This document shows positions 25,434 through 33,835 of a stretch of 64,000 nucleotides of DNA, in pieces. This DNA comes from Bacteroidaceae bacterium (GTDB taxonomy: Bacteria > Bacteroidota > Bacteroidia > Bacteroidales > Bacteroidaceae). The DNA is taken from assembly GCA_017464815.1 (NCBI GenBank), contig JAFTYI010000011.1, forward strand, positions 1 to 64,000, in the 5' to 3' direction. Position 1 is the first letter of the stretch. Each line of letters begins with the position of its first letter. Under the pieces are notes generated by a model, which worked only from the letters and a program-made list of their open reading frames with translations, did no database searches and was not told the DNA's origin. A program made the position numbers and the translations under genes.

Positions 25434-26975
25434 TCACCGTTCGGCCCAGTTTTCGCGGTCGAGGTTGCGGTAGCCGATGGCTTCGGCAATGTGCATGGAT
25501 TGCACGGTGGGCGAGGCATCGAGGTCGGCAATAGTGCGGGCTACCTTGAGGATGCGGTCGTAGGCACGGGCCGAGAGGTTGAGCCGCTCCATGGCATTGC
25601 GCAGGAGGGCGAGGCCGGTGGCGTCGGGGGTGGCATACTCGGCGAGCATCTTGGGAGTCATCTGGGCGTTGCAATGCACGCCGGGCACATGGGCAAAGCG
25701 CTGTTCCTGCACCTTGCGGGCGGCAACCACGCGCTGGCGGATGACCTCACTGGCTTCGCCCGGGCGGGTTTCGGAGAGTTTTTCAAAGGGGACGGGCACT
25801 ATCTCCACCTGAATGTCGATGCGGTCGAGCAGGGGACCGGAGATGCGGTTGAGGTACTTCTGCACCTGTCCGGGGTTGCACACACAGGCTTTGGTAGGAT
25901 GGTTGTAGTAGCCACAGGGGCAAGGGTTCATGCTGGCAATGAGCATGAATGAGGCGGGGTATTCCACCGTGTATTTGGCTCGCGAGATGCTGATGGTGCG
26001 GTCTTCCAGAGGTTGGCGAAGCATTTCCAGAACGGAGCGGTTAAACTCAGGGAGTTCGTCGGCAAACAGCACTCCGTTGTGGGCCAGACTGATTTCACCG
26101 GGCTGTGGATTGGCTCCGCCTCCCACGAGGGCCACGGATGAGATGGTGTGGTGGGGGCTACGGAAGGGGCGGTGGGCAATGAGGGAGGTGTTTTTCCCTA
26201 ATTTGCCGGCAACGGAGTGTATCTGTGTGGTTTCCAGACTCTCAGACAGCGAGAGAGGGGGCAGGATGGAGGGCAGGCGCTTGGCCATCATGGACTTTCC
26301 ACTGCCCGGGGGGCCTATCATGATGAGGTTGTGTCCGCCGGCGGCGGCTACCTCGAGGGCGCGTTTCACGCTCTCTTGGCCTTTCACCTCGGCAAAATCG
26401 TATTCAAAGCTGTTCTGTTGGGCATAGAATTCCTCGCGCGTGTTCACTTCGGTGGCTTCGAGCTGGCGTTCGCCGTTCATGAACTCAATCACCTCTTTCA
26501 GATTCTCGGCGCCATACACCTTCAGGCGGTTGACCACGGCTGCTTCGCGGGCGTTTTCTTGGGGGACAATCAGTCCCTCAAAACCCTGTTCGCGGGCCTG
26601 GATGGCTATGGGCAGAGCGCCTTTCACGGGTTGCAGGGTGCCGTCCAGACTGAGTTCGCCAATCATCATGTAGCGACCGAGTTTTTCTCCCGAAACGGTT
26701 CCGTTGGCTGCCATGATGCCGATGGCCAGCGGCAGGTCGTAGGCCGAGCCTTCCTTGCGGATGTCAGCTGGTGCCATGTTGACGATGATTTGTGCCACAG
26801 GGAACTTGTAGCCGTTCACCTGCAGGGCCGACACAATGCGCTCGTGGCTCTCCTTGACGGCGTTGTCGGGCAGGCCCACAAGGAAGAATTTGATGCCTCG
26901 TGAGAGGTTCACTTCGATGGTGACAGTGGTGGCTTCAACGCCCTGTACGGCTGCACTGAATACTTTGACTAACAT
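25434..26975 (-). CDS. comM: YifB/ComM family Mg-chelatase-like AAA+ ATPase
   Basis: Hexameric helicase that in other bacteria promotes branch migration during natural transformation. 513 residues, full length. Order: N-terminal ChlI-like (Lon-fold) domain (MLVKVFSAAVQGVEATTVTI, LPLAIGIMAANGTVSGE); AAA+ core with Walker A MIGPPGSGKSMMAKR, Walker B NGVLFADELPEFNRSVLEML and sensor AKYTVEYPASFMLIASMN; zinc-like cluster NPCPCGYY with CVCNPGQVQKY; C-terminal Mg_chelatase_C. Encoded 18 bases after the redoxin-like lipoprotein gene, hence co-transcribed. Element B follows its stop. Confidence 0.95.
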   Translation of the reverse strand: MLVKVFSAAVQGVEATTVTIEVNLSRGIKFFLVGLPDNAVKESHERIVSALQVNGYKFPVAQIIVNMAPADIRKEGSAYDLPLAIGIMAANGTVSGEKLGRYMMIGELSLDGTLQPVKGALPIAIQAREQGFEGLIVPQENAREAAVVNRLKVYGAENLKEVIEFMNGERQLEATEVNTREEFYAQQNSFEYDFAEVKGQESVKRALEVAAAGGHNLIMIGPPGSGKSMMAKRLPSILPPLSLSESLETTQIHSVAGKLGKNTSLIAHRPFRSPHHTISSVALVGGGANPQPGEISLAHNGVLFADELPEFNRSVLEMLRQPLEDRTISISRAKYTVEYPASFMLIASMNPCPCGYYNHPTKACVCNPGQVQKYLNRISGPLLDRIDIQVEIVPVPFEKLSETRPGEASEVIRQRVVAARKVQEQRFAHVPGVHCNAQMTPKMLAEYATPDATGLALLRNAMERLNLSARAYDRILKVARTIADLDASPTVQSMHIAEAIGYRNLDRENWAER

Positions 26976-26993
26976 ACGCGCGTGGGGGGTGGG

Positions 26994-28055
26994 TTATTTT
27001 CTCTTCTTTTTACTCTGTTCCTTTTTCTTTTGCTCTTTTTCCCAACTTTCGACTTGCTTGTCCAGGAGGTTTTCGAGCTGTTTGCCCCACATGTTTGTGG
27101 TGATGATTCTGCCCGTTGTGTTGGCAATGTACAGTGTTGGGATGTCCTGTGTGTTGGTCTGCTTGGCCAGTGGTGTGTTCCACCCCTTGAAATCACAGAG
27201 GTGCAGTCCGCCCAGTTGCCTGTCGCGGATGGCCGACAGCCATGCTTCGCGGTCGGTGTCGAGTGAAAGGCTGACAAATGTCACGGGGCGTTTGGCAAAT
27301 TTCTTGATGGTGGCCTGCAGGGAGTCCTGCATCTCGATGCTTTCAGGATGCCACGATGCCCAAAAGGAGAGCACGATGAACTTGTTCTTGTATTCGCTGG
27401 TCTTGACGACGGTTCCTGTGGTGTCGGGGAGTGCGGCCATCTGCAGGCGTTTGTCTTTACTCGTCTGGCTGTTCAGCTTGTTTTGCAGGCGGCTGATGTA
27501 GTGGTTGTCGTGCATGTTGCCGCTGAGCTGTTTGATCATTGTTTCAATCAGCTCCTTGTTAGGGTAGGGCACCTGCACGAAATATTTCTGTATCAGATAG
27601 ATGCTGACAACTGACTGAGGGTGTTTCACAATGAAACTGTCAGCTTCCTGGCGTATTTCGACATAGCTTTTCAGGTGGGAAATGCTGTCTTTGAACGCAT
27701 TGTACTCTTCCTGTGCCTTTCCGCCAGTGATGGACAGTTGGTGCAATCGGGCAGTGTCTCCCTTTATGCGCATGTCTACACCCTTGTCGGCAAAAATGGG
27801 ATATTCCATCCGGCTGCTTTCCAGTAACAGACACATGGGGGTGATGGTGTCCAAGGGAAGTTCGCAACTGAACTTTCCATCTTTCACCGGTATTCGGATG
27901 ACGCTGTCGGGAATGGAAAAGAGGCCGTATAGCATGACGGTGGAGTCGCCCAGTCCTTGGATGTTGCCTGTGAGCCGGAAGAGGTTCCCCCCTTTCTGAC
28001 AGCCACAAACAATCAGCAGCATACCAAGGAAGAGTGGCAGGAAGATTTTTTTCAT
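26994..28055 (-). CDS. DUF4369/thioredoxin-fold lipoprotein lacking the redox CxxC
   Basis: 353 residues. The signal peptide ends in a lipobox (LLIVCGC), so it is a periplasm-facing lipoprotein. The N-terminal DUF4369-like beta domain (LTGNIQGLGDSTVMLYG) is followed by a helical linker and a TlpA/AhpC-like thioredoxin domain (NKFIVLSFWASWHPES, PVTFVSLSLDTDREAW, IPTLYIANTTGRII). Odd: the redox motif, normally WCxPC in this family, reads SWHPES, so neither Cys is present and thiol-disulfide exchange is unlikely. The C-terminus is a Lys-rich tail. Upstream partner of comM in a two-gene transcript. Possibly a binding rather than a redox protein. Confidence 0.85.
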   Translation of the reverse strand: MKKIFLPLFLGMLLIVCGCQKGGNLFRLTGNIQGLGDSTVMLYGLFSIPDSVIRIPVKDGKFSCELPLDTITPMCLLLESSRMEYPIFADKGVDMRIKGDTARLHQLSITGGKAQEEYNAFKDSISHLKSYVEIRQEADSFIVKHPQSVVSIYLIQKYFVQVPYPNKELIETMIKQLSGNMHDNHYISRLQNKLNSQTSKDKRLQMAALPDTTGTVVKTSEYKNKFIVLSFWASWHPESIEMQDSLQATIKKFAKRPVTFVSLSLDTDREAWLSAIRDRQLGGLHLCDFKGWNTPLAKQTNTQDIPTLYIANTTGRIITTNMWGKQLENLLDKQVESWEKEQKKKEQSKKKRK

Positions 28056-28092
28056 ACTATATATTATATATAATAAGGTATAGGGAAAAAGA

Positions 28093-28155
28093 TAAGAGTT
28101 AAAGGTTAGCCACGGGGACTTTCGTCTCGCATGAGCTCCTAACCTTTAACTCTTA
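28093..28155 (-). terminator. strong intrinsic terminator of the TPR lipoprotein gene
   Basis: Perfect 17-bp arms (TAAGAGTTAAAGGTTAG and complement) enclose a 29-base loop with its own small GGGAC/GTCTC-type hairpin. On the minus strand it is followed by TCTTTTTCCC. It begins 27 bases after the stop at 28182. Confidence 0.88.
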
Positions 28156-28181
28156 CCGGATTGTAAGTTAATCAGTTATTC

Positions 28182-29903
28182 TTACTTCAGTGCGTTCAAG
28201 AAGTCAGCGCTTGTCACGTACTTAGAGAACTCAACGTCCTTCAAAGCCTTCTCAGCAAGATCCTTGTCCTTCTTAACGGCAGTAGCCAAGTTAGAAACAA
28301 CCATTGAAGCATTGTTTGTGCGGGCACCTACGACAGCCTTCAAGTAGCTTGTGTAAGCGTCGGGGTTAGCAATAGCGTCCAATGTGTTCTTTGCCTTGTT
28401 GTAGTCCTTAGCCATAATCTGAGCTACGGCAGCACTGTTAGTCTTGGCATCAGCGAATGAGCTGACAGCGCGGTCGTACTGACCCTGAGCAACGAAAAGG
28501 TTACCCATAGCCTCGTTCAGCTTGTTGGCACCTGTGCTCTTAGCCAAGTAGGTCTCAGCCTTAGCCTTGTCGCCATTGATGAGAGCGAGCAAGCCCAAGT
28601 TGTTGTTCACCTCAGCGGCAGAGGGGTTCAGGTTGGCAGCCTTCTGCAGGTAAGAAGTAGCCTTAGCGATGTCGCCATTCTTGTAGGCGATGTCAGCCAA
28701 GTTGTTGTATGCACGGTAATCGTTGGGGTAGATAGAAGTTGTCTTTTCATAAACAGCCTTCTTGTCAGCCTCGCTCTTCACCAAAGTGGCAGCGTACAAC
28801 ATTTCCTCTACGCTCAGGTCCTTGGGAGAAGTTGAATAAGTGTTCAGGATTTCGTCATCGCTGCGACCGATAACCTCGTAGTTCAAGGTCAAGCGTGCAC
28901 GACGCAACTGGGGCAGGATTTCGTCAGCCAAAGTGGCGTATACAGAAGAGAGGTTCTTGATCTCAGCCTCACGCTTTTCGGGGTCGTTGTACATAGAAAG
29001 TACGCGCAGAATCACTTCCTTGTCCTGAATGTTGCTCTTCTCAACCAAAGTCTTGAAGCCGTCCCAGTCCTCTGCAGTGTACTTGGTATCTACGTTACCT
29101 TCCATCTTCTGCTTCTTCATCTGACGCTTGATGTACTTGGTGGCGTTGCTTTCGCGGTTGCCGGCCAAAGTCTCGTTCAAGCCGAGTTCACCATCGGGAG
29201 AAGCGTAGGCAGTAACCTCTACGTTAGTCAGAGCCAAGTTCTTGGTGTCTGCCACGATGTTGCCCATCTGCTCGTTCAAGGCGTTCATCTCGTCAGTCTT
29301 CAACTGGTTGGCGCGAACGTTAGCCTGCTGGATAAGGAACATGATGTTAGCCTCCTTAGCCTGCTTGATGATGCGCTGGAACTTGTCAGTGCTCTGTGAG
29401 GGAGTAGAAGCAGCTACAGTGTACTTGGCAGTCTGAGCTGTAGACAGGATTTCACCAGTAGCCAACACACCGTCAGCAATCTTCACTTCGGGAATCTCAA
29501 CCTCTTTTTTACCCACCTTGGCAGTGAACTGCAAGTAGAGTTCGCTCTTAGCCATCTCGGGAACATAGTCGAAAGTAGTCTTCATTGTGTAAGAACCACC
29601 AGCCTTGTAAGCGATAGTCTGGTCATTGCCTTCCACTTTCTCACCCTGGAAAGTTGCAGGAGTACCTACAGCCTGTCCACCATCCCACTTCAAAACGGGA
29701 GTAACAGTCACAACTGCTTTCTTGTTGAAGAACTTTTCGGGGAATTTTCCGTTGATAGTTACGGGAACCTTACCACCTACGGCTTCCAACACTTGAGGAT
29801 TTGTAGTGAAGTAGTCAGCAGACAACTCACCCAACTTGCTGCCGCATGATGTCAACACGGCAACCATTGCCACCAAAAGGGGCATGTACAGTTTTTTAAT
29901 CAT
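28182..29903 (-). CDS. TPR and OmpA-like lipoprotein
   Basis: 573 residues. Lipoprotein signal with lipobox LTSC (Cys at about 20). N-terminal beta-rich region (residues 25-165); a central segment with OmpA-C-like character (TNVEVTAYASPDGELGLNE, then LAGNRESNATKYIKRQMKK), normally a peptidoglycan-contacting fold; then TPR units from about residue 390 (YPNDYRAYNNLADIAYKNGD, LNPSAAEVNNNLGLLALINGD). Related proteins are abundant envelope proteins in Bacteroidales. Codon choice looks restricted and the gene has a long leader and a very strong terminator, so high expression is likely (inference). Probably an outer-membrane scaffold; the partner is unknown. Confidence 0.85.
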   Translation of the reverse strand: MIKKLYMPLLVAMVAVLTSCGSKLGELSADYFTTNPQVLEAVGGKVPVTINGKFPEKFFNKKAVVTVTPVLKWDGGQAVGTPATFQGEKVEGNDQTIAYKAGGSYTMKTTFDYVPEMAKSELYLQFTAKVGKKEVEIPEVKIADGVLATGEILSTAQTAKYTVAASTPSQSTDKFQRIIKQAKEANIMFLIQQANVRANQLKTDEMNALNEQMGNIVADTKNLALTNVEVTAYASPDGELGLNETLAGNRESNATKYIKRQMKKQKMEGNVDTKYTAEDWDGFKTLVEKSNIQDKEVILRVLSMYNDPEKREAEIKNLSSVYATLADEILPQLRRARLTLNYEVIGRSDDEILNTYSTSPKDLSVEEMLYAATLVKSEADKKAVYEKTTSIYPNDYRAYNNLADIAYKNGDIAKATSYLQKAANLNPSAAEVNNNLGLLALINGDKAKAETYLAKSTGANKLNEAMGNLFVAQGQYDRAVSSFADAKTNSAAVAQIMAKDYNKAKNTLDAIANPDAYTSYLKAVVGARTNNASMVVSNLATAVKKDKDLAEKALKDVEFSKYVTSADFLNALK

Positions 29904-29979
29904 TGTTAATTTAATTAATAGTATTAATAGTTTGTTTCTTTTGCTTTTAAGAGCGGCACATTACTTTGCAGAATGCGTA

Positions 29980-29987
29980 CAAAGGTA
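29980..29987 (-). promoter_or_regulatory. -7 box of the TPR lipoprotein gene
   Basis: Minus strand TACCTTTG, leaving a leader of about 70 bases before the ATG at 29903. Confidence 0.6.
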
Positions 29988-30071
29988 AAAAAATAGCTTT
30001 ACTGTGGTGTATTCTTCCTGCAATAATTAATATTTTTTAATCTTTAATCCTGCCAAATTGGATTTTATCAC

Positions 30072-30079
30072 TACCTTTG
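30072..30079 (+). promoter_or_regulatory. -7 box of the class I methyltransferase gene
   Basis: TACCTTTG, 29 bases before the ATG at 30109. It excludes the longer frame that begins at 30058. Confidence 0.6.
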
Positions 30080-30108
30080 CGCTCATATTACGTCAAAATT
30101 GGGATAAG

Positions 30109-30843
30109 ATGAACGATTTATTGCTTTCAGAAGAAAAGGACCCGATGGGGCAGGCAATTGCTGATTTTTACAAGAATGGGCGAGCTGATTTGTTGAGAGT
30201 TTTTTCTTCTCAGTTCGAGGAGGATGAGATACCTGTCAGACAATTGTTCCGTACTGAGGCTCAAATGCCGGCTATAGAGCGGAAAGCATTGCAGCTGGCC
30301 AGTGGGAGAATTTTGGATGTGGGCGCCGGAAGCGGTTGTCACTCGCTGGCTTTGCAGCAAGCGGGTAAAGAGGTGTTGGCCATCGACATTTCGCCATTGT
30401 CGGTTGAAACGATGCTGAAGCGTGGAGTGCGCCAGGTGCGTCAGGTGAATCTGTTTGACGAGCGGTTTTGCGACACATTTGATACGGTGCTGATGTTGAT
30501 GAACGGGTCGGGCATTGTCGGTCGTTTGGAAAATCTGCCCGCATTCTTCTGCCGCATGAAACAATTGTTGCGTCCGGGCGGGAGCATACTGATGGATTCC
30601 AGCGATTTACGATACCTTTTTGAAGAAGAAGACGGCAGTTTCTCCATTGATTTGGCGGCGGGCTATTATGGCGAAGTGGATTTTCAGATGCAGTACAAGC
30701 AGGTGAAGGGTGAACCTTTTGATTGGCTTTACATCGATTTCCAGACACTTTCATTCTATGCTGCCGAAAGTGGTTTTCGGGCCGAATTGGTCATGGAAGG
30801 AAAGCACTACGACTATTTGGCCCGGTTGTCGGTTGTCAATTGA
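30109..30843 (+). CDS. class I SAM-dependent methyltransferase
   Basis: 244 residues from the chosen start (MNDLLLSEEKDPMGQAIADF). The Rossmann methyltransferase core shows motif I RILDVGAGSGCHSLALQQAG, motif II EVLAIDISPLSVE, the post-II aspartate in FDTVLMLMNG and an LRPGGSILMD loop. The substrate cannot be deduced. The start is set by the -7 box at 30072-30079. Its last 8 bases overlap the 3' end of the convergent permease gene. Confidence 0.85.
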   Translation: MNDLLLSEEKDPMGQAIADFYKNGRADLLRVFSSQFEEDEIPVRQLFRTEAQMPAIERKALQLASGRILDVGAGSGCHSLALQQAGKEVLAIDISPLSVETMLKRGVRQVRQVNLFDERFCDTFDTVLMLMNGSGIVGRLENLPAFFCRMKQLLRPGGSILMDSSDLRYLFEEEDGSFSIDLAAGYYGEVDFQMQYKQVKGEPFDWLYIDFQTLSFYAAESGFRAELVMEGKHYDYLARLSVVN

Positions 30844-32062
30844 TGAGTCTTTTACTCAGATATTTCACCGGATACCACACTGACAGGCAGCCCATTGCCA
30901 ACACAGTGAAAAAGATCAGAATGACATCGCCTGCCTGTATGCTCACCGGATAAGCGTCTACCACGAAGCCGCCTTGTGAACCAAGCGCAATCAGTCCGTA
31001 GTGTTCTTGCAGGAGGCAAAGTCCGATTCCTGCGACAATGCCTATGAGGGCACCGACCAATGAAATCAGGCATCCTTCGGTAAAGAATACACGAACAATC
31101 AACCGGTTGTCAGCTCCTAAGTTGCGCAAGGTTTTCACGTCCTCTTTTTTGTCGATAATCAGCATGGAGAGTGAACCGATGATGTTGAAACAGGCCACCA
31201 ACAATATGAAGGAGAGAAAAAGGTAGGAAATCAGCTTCTCAATCTCCATGATGCGGAAGACGTCGGCCTGCTGTTCATAGCGATTCTGCACGAGGAATTT
31301 CTCTCCCAGCAGTTTCTGAATGTTTCTTTGCACCCGTTCAATGTTTGTCCCCTCTTTCAATTTCAGCTCCAAGGAGGTTATTTCGGTGTTGTAGTCAAAC
31401 AATCGGCGGGCGAAGTCCAACGAAGCCAGTATGTAGGTGGCGTCATACTTTTCTTGATTGACGGCGAACACCACGCCGGGTGAGAACAGGTAGGCTTGTT
31501 CAAAACTGCCGGTCGGATTGGCCATGTTCACAGTTTGTCCCCGTTTGGGAGCATACACTTCGATGGGGTCAATGGGACGTATCCCCGTACCGAGTGTGGA
31601 AGTCAATTGGATGCCAAGGATGCCATAATCCACAATTTCGTCGCGCAACGTGAAGTTGCCATAGCCATACAAGATACTGTCAATCTCGGTCTGTTGTTCG
31701 AAGTTGTCCTCTACGCCCTTGATGGTGACCACGGCCTGTCGGCCTTTGTACTGCACCATGGCATTTTCTTCGATGCAGAGGGTTGCCACCTCCACTTCGG
31801 GCAGTTCCCTTACGCGGACAACCAATGAGTCCTGACTGTCAAACGTCTTGCTCTCCGTGGCCGTTATCTTCAGCTCGGGGTCAAAGGCAGTGAAAAGTCC
31901 TGCCACCAGTTCCTGAAATCCGTTGAAGACCGATAGGGTGCACACCAAGGCGAGCGTAGCCAATGCCACGCCGCAGGCCGATATTCCTGAAATGATGTTT
32001 ATCGCGTTGTGCGACTTCTTCGAGAACAGGTATCGTTTGGCAATGTACAGCGAAAGGTTCAC
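30836..32062 (-). CDS. LolC/LolE-type ABC transporter permease (FtsX family)
   Basis: Inner-membrane permease of the lipoprotein-release class. 408 residues. An N-terminal membrane helix (NIISGISACGVALATLALVC) is followed by a large periplasmic domain (about 45-270) and three C-terminal helices: LFLSFILLVACFNIIGSLSM, the FTEGCLISLVGALIGIVAGI segment, and a last helix near VILIFFTVLAMGCL. The LIIDKKEDVKTLRNLGA cytoplasmic loop is the FtsX-family coupling helix. The start codon is GTG (32060-32062), overlapping the rbfA stop by 4 bases, so translation is coupled. The partner ATPase is not in the window. Lipoprotein sorting is the likely role, but other FtsX-class functions are possible. Confidence 0.88.
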   Translation of the reverse strand: MNLSLYIAKRYLFSKKSHNAINIISGISACGVALATLALVCTLSVFNGFQELVAGLFTAFDPELKITATESKTFDSQDSLVVRVRELPEVEVATLCIEENAMVQYKGRQAVVTIKGVEDNFEQQTEIDSILYGYGNFTLRDEIVDYGILGIQLTSTLGTGIRPIDPIEVYAPKRGQTVNMANPTGSFEQAYLFSPGVVFAVNQEKYDATYILASLDFARRLFDYNTEITSLELKLKEGTNIERVQRNIQKLLGEKFLVQNRYEQQADVFRIMEIEKLISYLFLSFILLVACFNIIGSLSMLIIDKKEDVKTLRNLGADNRLIVRVFFTEGCLISLVGALIGIVAGIGLCLLQEHYGLIALGSQGGFVVDAYPVSIQAGDVILIFFTVLAMGCLSVWYPVKYLSKRLIN

Positions 32063-32391
32063 TTCAGCAGTCGGTCGATGTTTTCTATGTAGTCCAGCGA
32101 GTCGTCCACAAAGAATTTCAGTTCGGGTATGATGCGCAACTGGTGGCGTACGCGGTTGCCCAATTCGAAGCGGATGGACTTCATGTTGTTGTTGATATTC
32201 GTCACAATTTCCTCGCTACGCTCCGAGGGGAACACGCTCAAGTAGGCTCGTGCCACACTCATGTCGGGACTGATGCGCACCACGCTTACGCTCACCAGCA
32301 CACCGTTCATCGCTTTTGTCTGCAGCAGGAAAATGTCGCTCAGCTCCTTCTGGATGAGGCGTGCAATTTTGTTCTGTCTGGTTGTTTCCAT
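32059..32391 (-). CDS. rbfA: ribosome-binding factor A
   Basis: Helps mature the 17S end of 16S rRNA on the 30S subunit. 110 residues with the KH-like fold: TRQNKIARLIQKELSDIF at the N-terminus, VSVVRISPDMSVARAYLSVF in the centre and FELGNRVRHQLRIIPELKFF near the end, all standard. Located between the O-methyltransferase and the permease in the aroQ-OMT-rbfA-permease run, with a 92-base gap upstream that holds a period-9 array. Confidence 0.95.
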   Translation of the reverse strand: METTRQNKIARLIQKELSDIFLLQTKAMNGVLVSVSVVRISPDMSVARAYLSVFPSERSEEIVTNINNNMKSIRFELGNRVRHQLRIIPELKFFVDDSLDYIENIDRLLK

Positions 32392-32397
32392 TCTTTT

Positions 32398-32479
32398 TTA
32401 TAATAGTTTTATAGGGCCTATAGTTCCTATAGTATCTATAATACCTATAGTTCCTATGGTTTCTATGGTTTCTATGAGA
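32398..32479. repeat. period-9 array, word TATAGTTCC (CTATAG family)
   Basis: Eight consecutive 9-base units: TATAGGGCC, TATAGTTCC, TATAGTATC, TATAATACC, TATAGTTCC, TATGGTTTC, TATGGTTTC, TATGAG. They fill nearly the whole gap between the O-methyltransferase and rbfA. Confidence 0.85.
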
Positions 32480-32483
32480 TAGT

Positions 32484-33119
32484 TTATGATTCTTTTTTTC
32501 TAATTATTGTCAGACCGTCTCTTAGGGGGAGTATCACCTTCTCCACTCGGCTGTCTTTGGCTACCAAGTCATTGAATGCTTTGATTCCCAATGTCTGGCG
32601 GTCGGTGTAGTGGGTGTCGGTCTCCAACACATGGCCGTCCCACAGGGTGTTGTCGGCAATGATGTATCCGCCCGGATTCAGGTGTTCCAACGCCATTTCG
32701 TAGTAATCGATATAGCGTCGTTTGTCGCCATCGACAAAGGCCAAGTCAAATGTCACTCCCATTCGGGGAACCAATTCCAGGGCATCACCGATGTGGAACG
32801 TTATTTTGTCGGCCCAAGGTGAACCTTCCAACCATGGTCGGGTAAAGTCCTCTTGTTCGTCGTTGATCTCAAAGGTGTGCAACATTCCACCCTCGACCAA
32901 CCCCTCGGCCAGACACAGTGCCGAATAGCCACTGTAGGTCCCTATCTCCAGGATGTTCTGTGGGCGAATCATCTCCACAAACATCTTCAGCATCCGCCCC
33001 TGCAGGTGCCCCGACGCCATGCGCGGCCTTAGCAGTTTCACGTGCGTCGCCCGGTAGAGAGCTTTCAGATAGTCGCTCTCGGGGTCGATGTGTTGCAATA
33101 TGTATTCGTCAAGAGTCAT
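32484..33119 (-). CDS. O-methyltransferase (catechol-OMT-like family)
   Basis: 211 residues, SAM- and metal-dependent O-methyltransferase fold. SAM site NILEIGTYSGYSALCLAEGL, acidic ribose-binding segment MLHTFEINDEQ, metal-site region FDLAFVDGDKRRYIDYYEM and IADNTLWDGHV. Natural substrate unknown; bacterial members methylate small phenolics or hydroxylated nucleosides. Between aroQ (67 bases upstream) and rbfA on the same strand. Confidence 0.92.
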   Translation of the reverse strand: MTLDEYILQHIDPESDYLKALYRATHVKLLRPRMASGHLQGRMLKMFVEMIRPQNILEIGTYSGYSALCLAEGLVEGGMLHTFEINDEQEDFTRPWLEGSPWADKITFHIGDALELVPRMGVTFDLAFVDGDKRRYIDYYEMALEHLNPGGYIIADNTLWDGHVLETDTHYTDRQTLGIKAFNDLVAKDSRVEKVILPLRDGLTIIRKKES

Positions 33120-33186
33120 TGTTCAAAGTTGCAAGTTTCAGGTTTTAGGTTCCCAACTTCAGGTTTCAGGTTTTAAATCATTGCCA

Positions 33187-33612
33187 TCAACGACCATTCC
33201 CTTTCAATGCCTCCACGGCCAGTCTGTACGAGTCCATGCCAAATCCGCAGATGACGCCCACACAGGCCGATGAAATCATTGATTTATGTCGGAACTCTTC
33301 GCGCTTGTGCACGTTGGAAATGTGTACTTCGATGACGGGAGTCTTCACGGCCCGTATGGCGTCCTGCAGGGCCACAGAGGTGTGTGTGTAGGCACCGGCG
33401 TTCAGGATGATGCCGTCGTAGTCGAAGCCAACTTCGTGTATTTTGTTTATCAACTCTCCCTCTACGTTACTTTGGTAATAGTCCAAAGCCAAGTTGGGAT
33501 AGAGGGCGCGTAACTCCTTCAGGTAGTCTTCGAATGATGTGGCACCATACACCCCTGGTTCGCGTTTCCCCAGCAGGTTCAGATTGGGGCCGTTGATGAT
33601 TTGTATTTTCAT
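33187..33612 (-). CDS. aroQ: type II 3-dehydroquinate dehydratase
   Basis: Third step of the shikimate pathway: 3-dehydroquinate to 3-dehydroshikimate. 141 residues, full-length dodecameric type II enzyme. N-terminal MKIQIINGPNLNLLGKREPG with the catalytic loop Arg and the Tyr in GVYG; YYQSNVEGELI; DGIILNAGAYTHTSVAL with Asn and His; VEVHISN-like IEVHISNVHKREEFR. First gene of the aroQ-OMT-rbfA-permease run, divergent from xerD. The gap to the O-methyltransferase (33120-33186) contains CAGGTTT direct repeats. Confidence 0.96.
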   Translation of the reverse strand: MKIQIINGPNLNLLGKREPGVYGATSFEDYLKELRALYPNLALDYYQSNVEGELINKIHEVGFDYDGIILNAGAYTHTSVALQDAIRAVKTPVIEVHISNVHKREEFRHKSMISSACVGVICGFGMDSYRLAVEALKGNGR

Positions 33613-33702
33613 TATTATTTCCCTTATTGGTTCTTATATTCATTATCTTTTGCTTTCGCGAAGGTAGGCGGCGGCTCGGGATAAAAAATAAACGGGGTTT
33701 AT

Positions 33703-33733
33703 TTTGTTCTTCTCTCGCCTTGCACTATCTTTG
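33703..33733 (+). promoter_or_regulatory. xerD promoter P1
   Basis: TTTG (33703-33706), 19-base spacer, TATCTTTG (33726-33733): full consensus. Confidence 0.75.
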
Positions 33734-33782
33734 CTTTCGCGAAGATAGGCGGCGGCTCGGAAATAAAAAAGAATGGATTCTT

Positions 33783-33813
33783 TTTGTCTTTCTCTCGCCT
33801 TGCACTATCTTTG
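33783..33813 (+). promoter_or_regulatory. xerD promoter P2
   Basis: TTTG (33783-33786), 19-base spacer, TATCTTTG (33806-33813), exactly 80 bases after P1 and 23 bases before the ATG. Confidence 0.8.
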
Positions 33814-33835
33814 CAGCGCAAAGGTAGGCAAAAGA

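Larger units (their letters stand above)
33653..33813 (+). repeat. 80-bp tandem duplication carrying two promoters
   Basis: Two adjacent copies of an 80-bp unit (GCTTTCGCGAAGGTAGGCGG ... CTCTCGCCTTGCACTATCTT) differ at a minority of positions, mostly in the AT-rich middle. Each ends in an intact promoter. A partial third start (TTTGCAGCGCAAAGGTAGGC) follows. Confidence 0.85.

Noticed and set aside
28060..28082. String ATATATAATAAGGTA shared by the redoxin-lipoprotein leader (about 28067) and the GH2 coding sequence (about 41926), with a shorter version in lgt
   Set aside because: In two cases it lies inside well-conserved coding sequence; an AT-rich 15-mer can recur by chance.
32143..32403. 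Plus-strand open frame opposite rbfA
   Set aside because: Shadow of rbfA; no start context.
33125..33180. CAGGTTT repeats between the O-methyltransferase and aroQ genes considered as a period-9 array
   Set aside because: Only three or four units with irregular spacing and no palindrome; too weak to class with the others.
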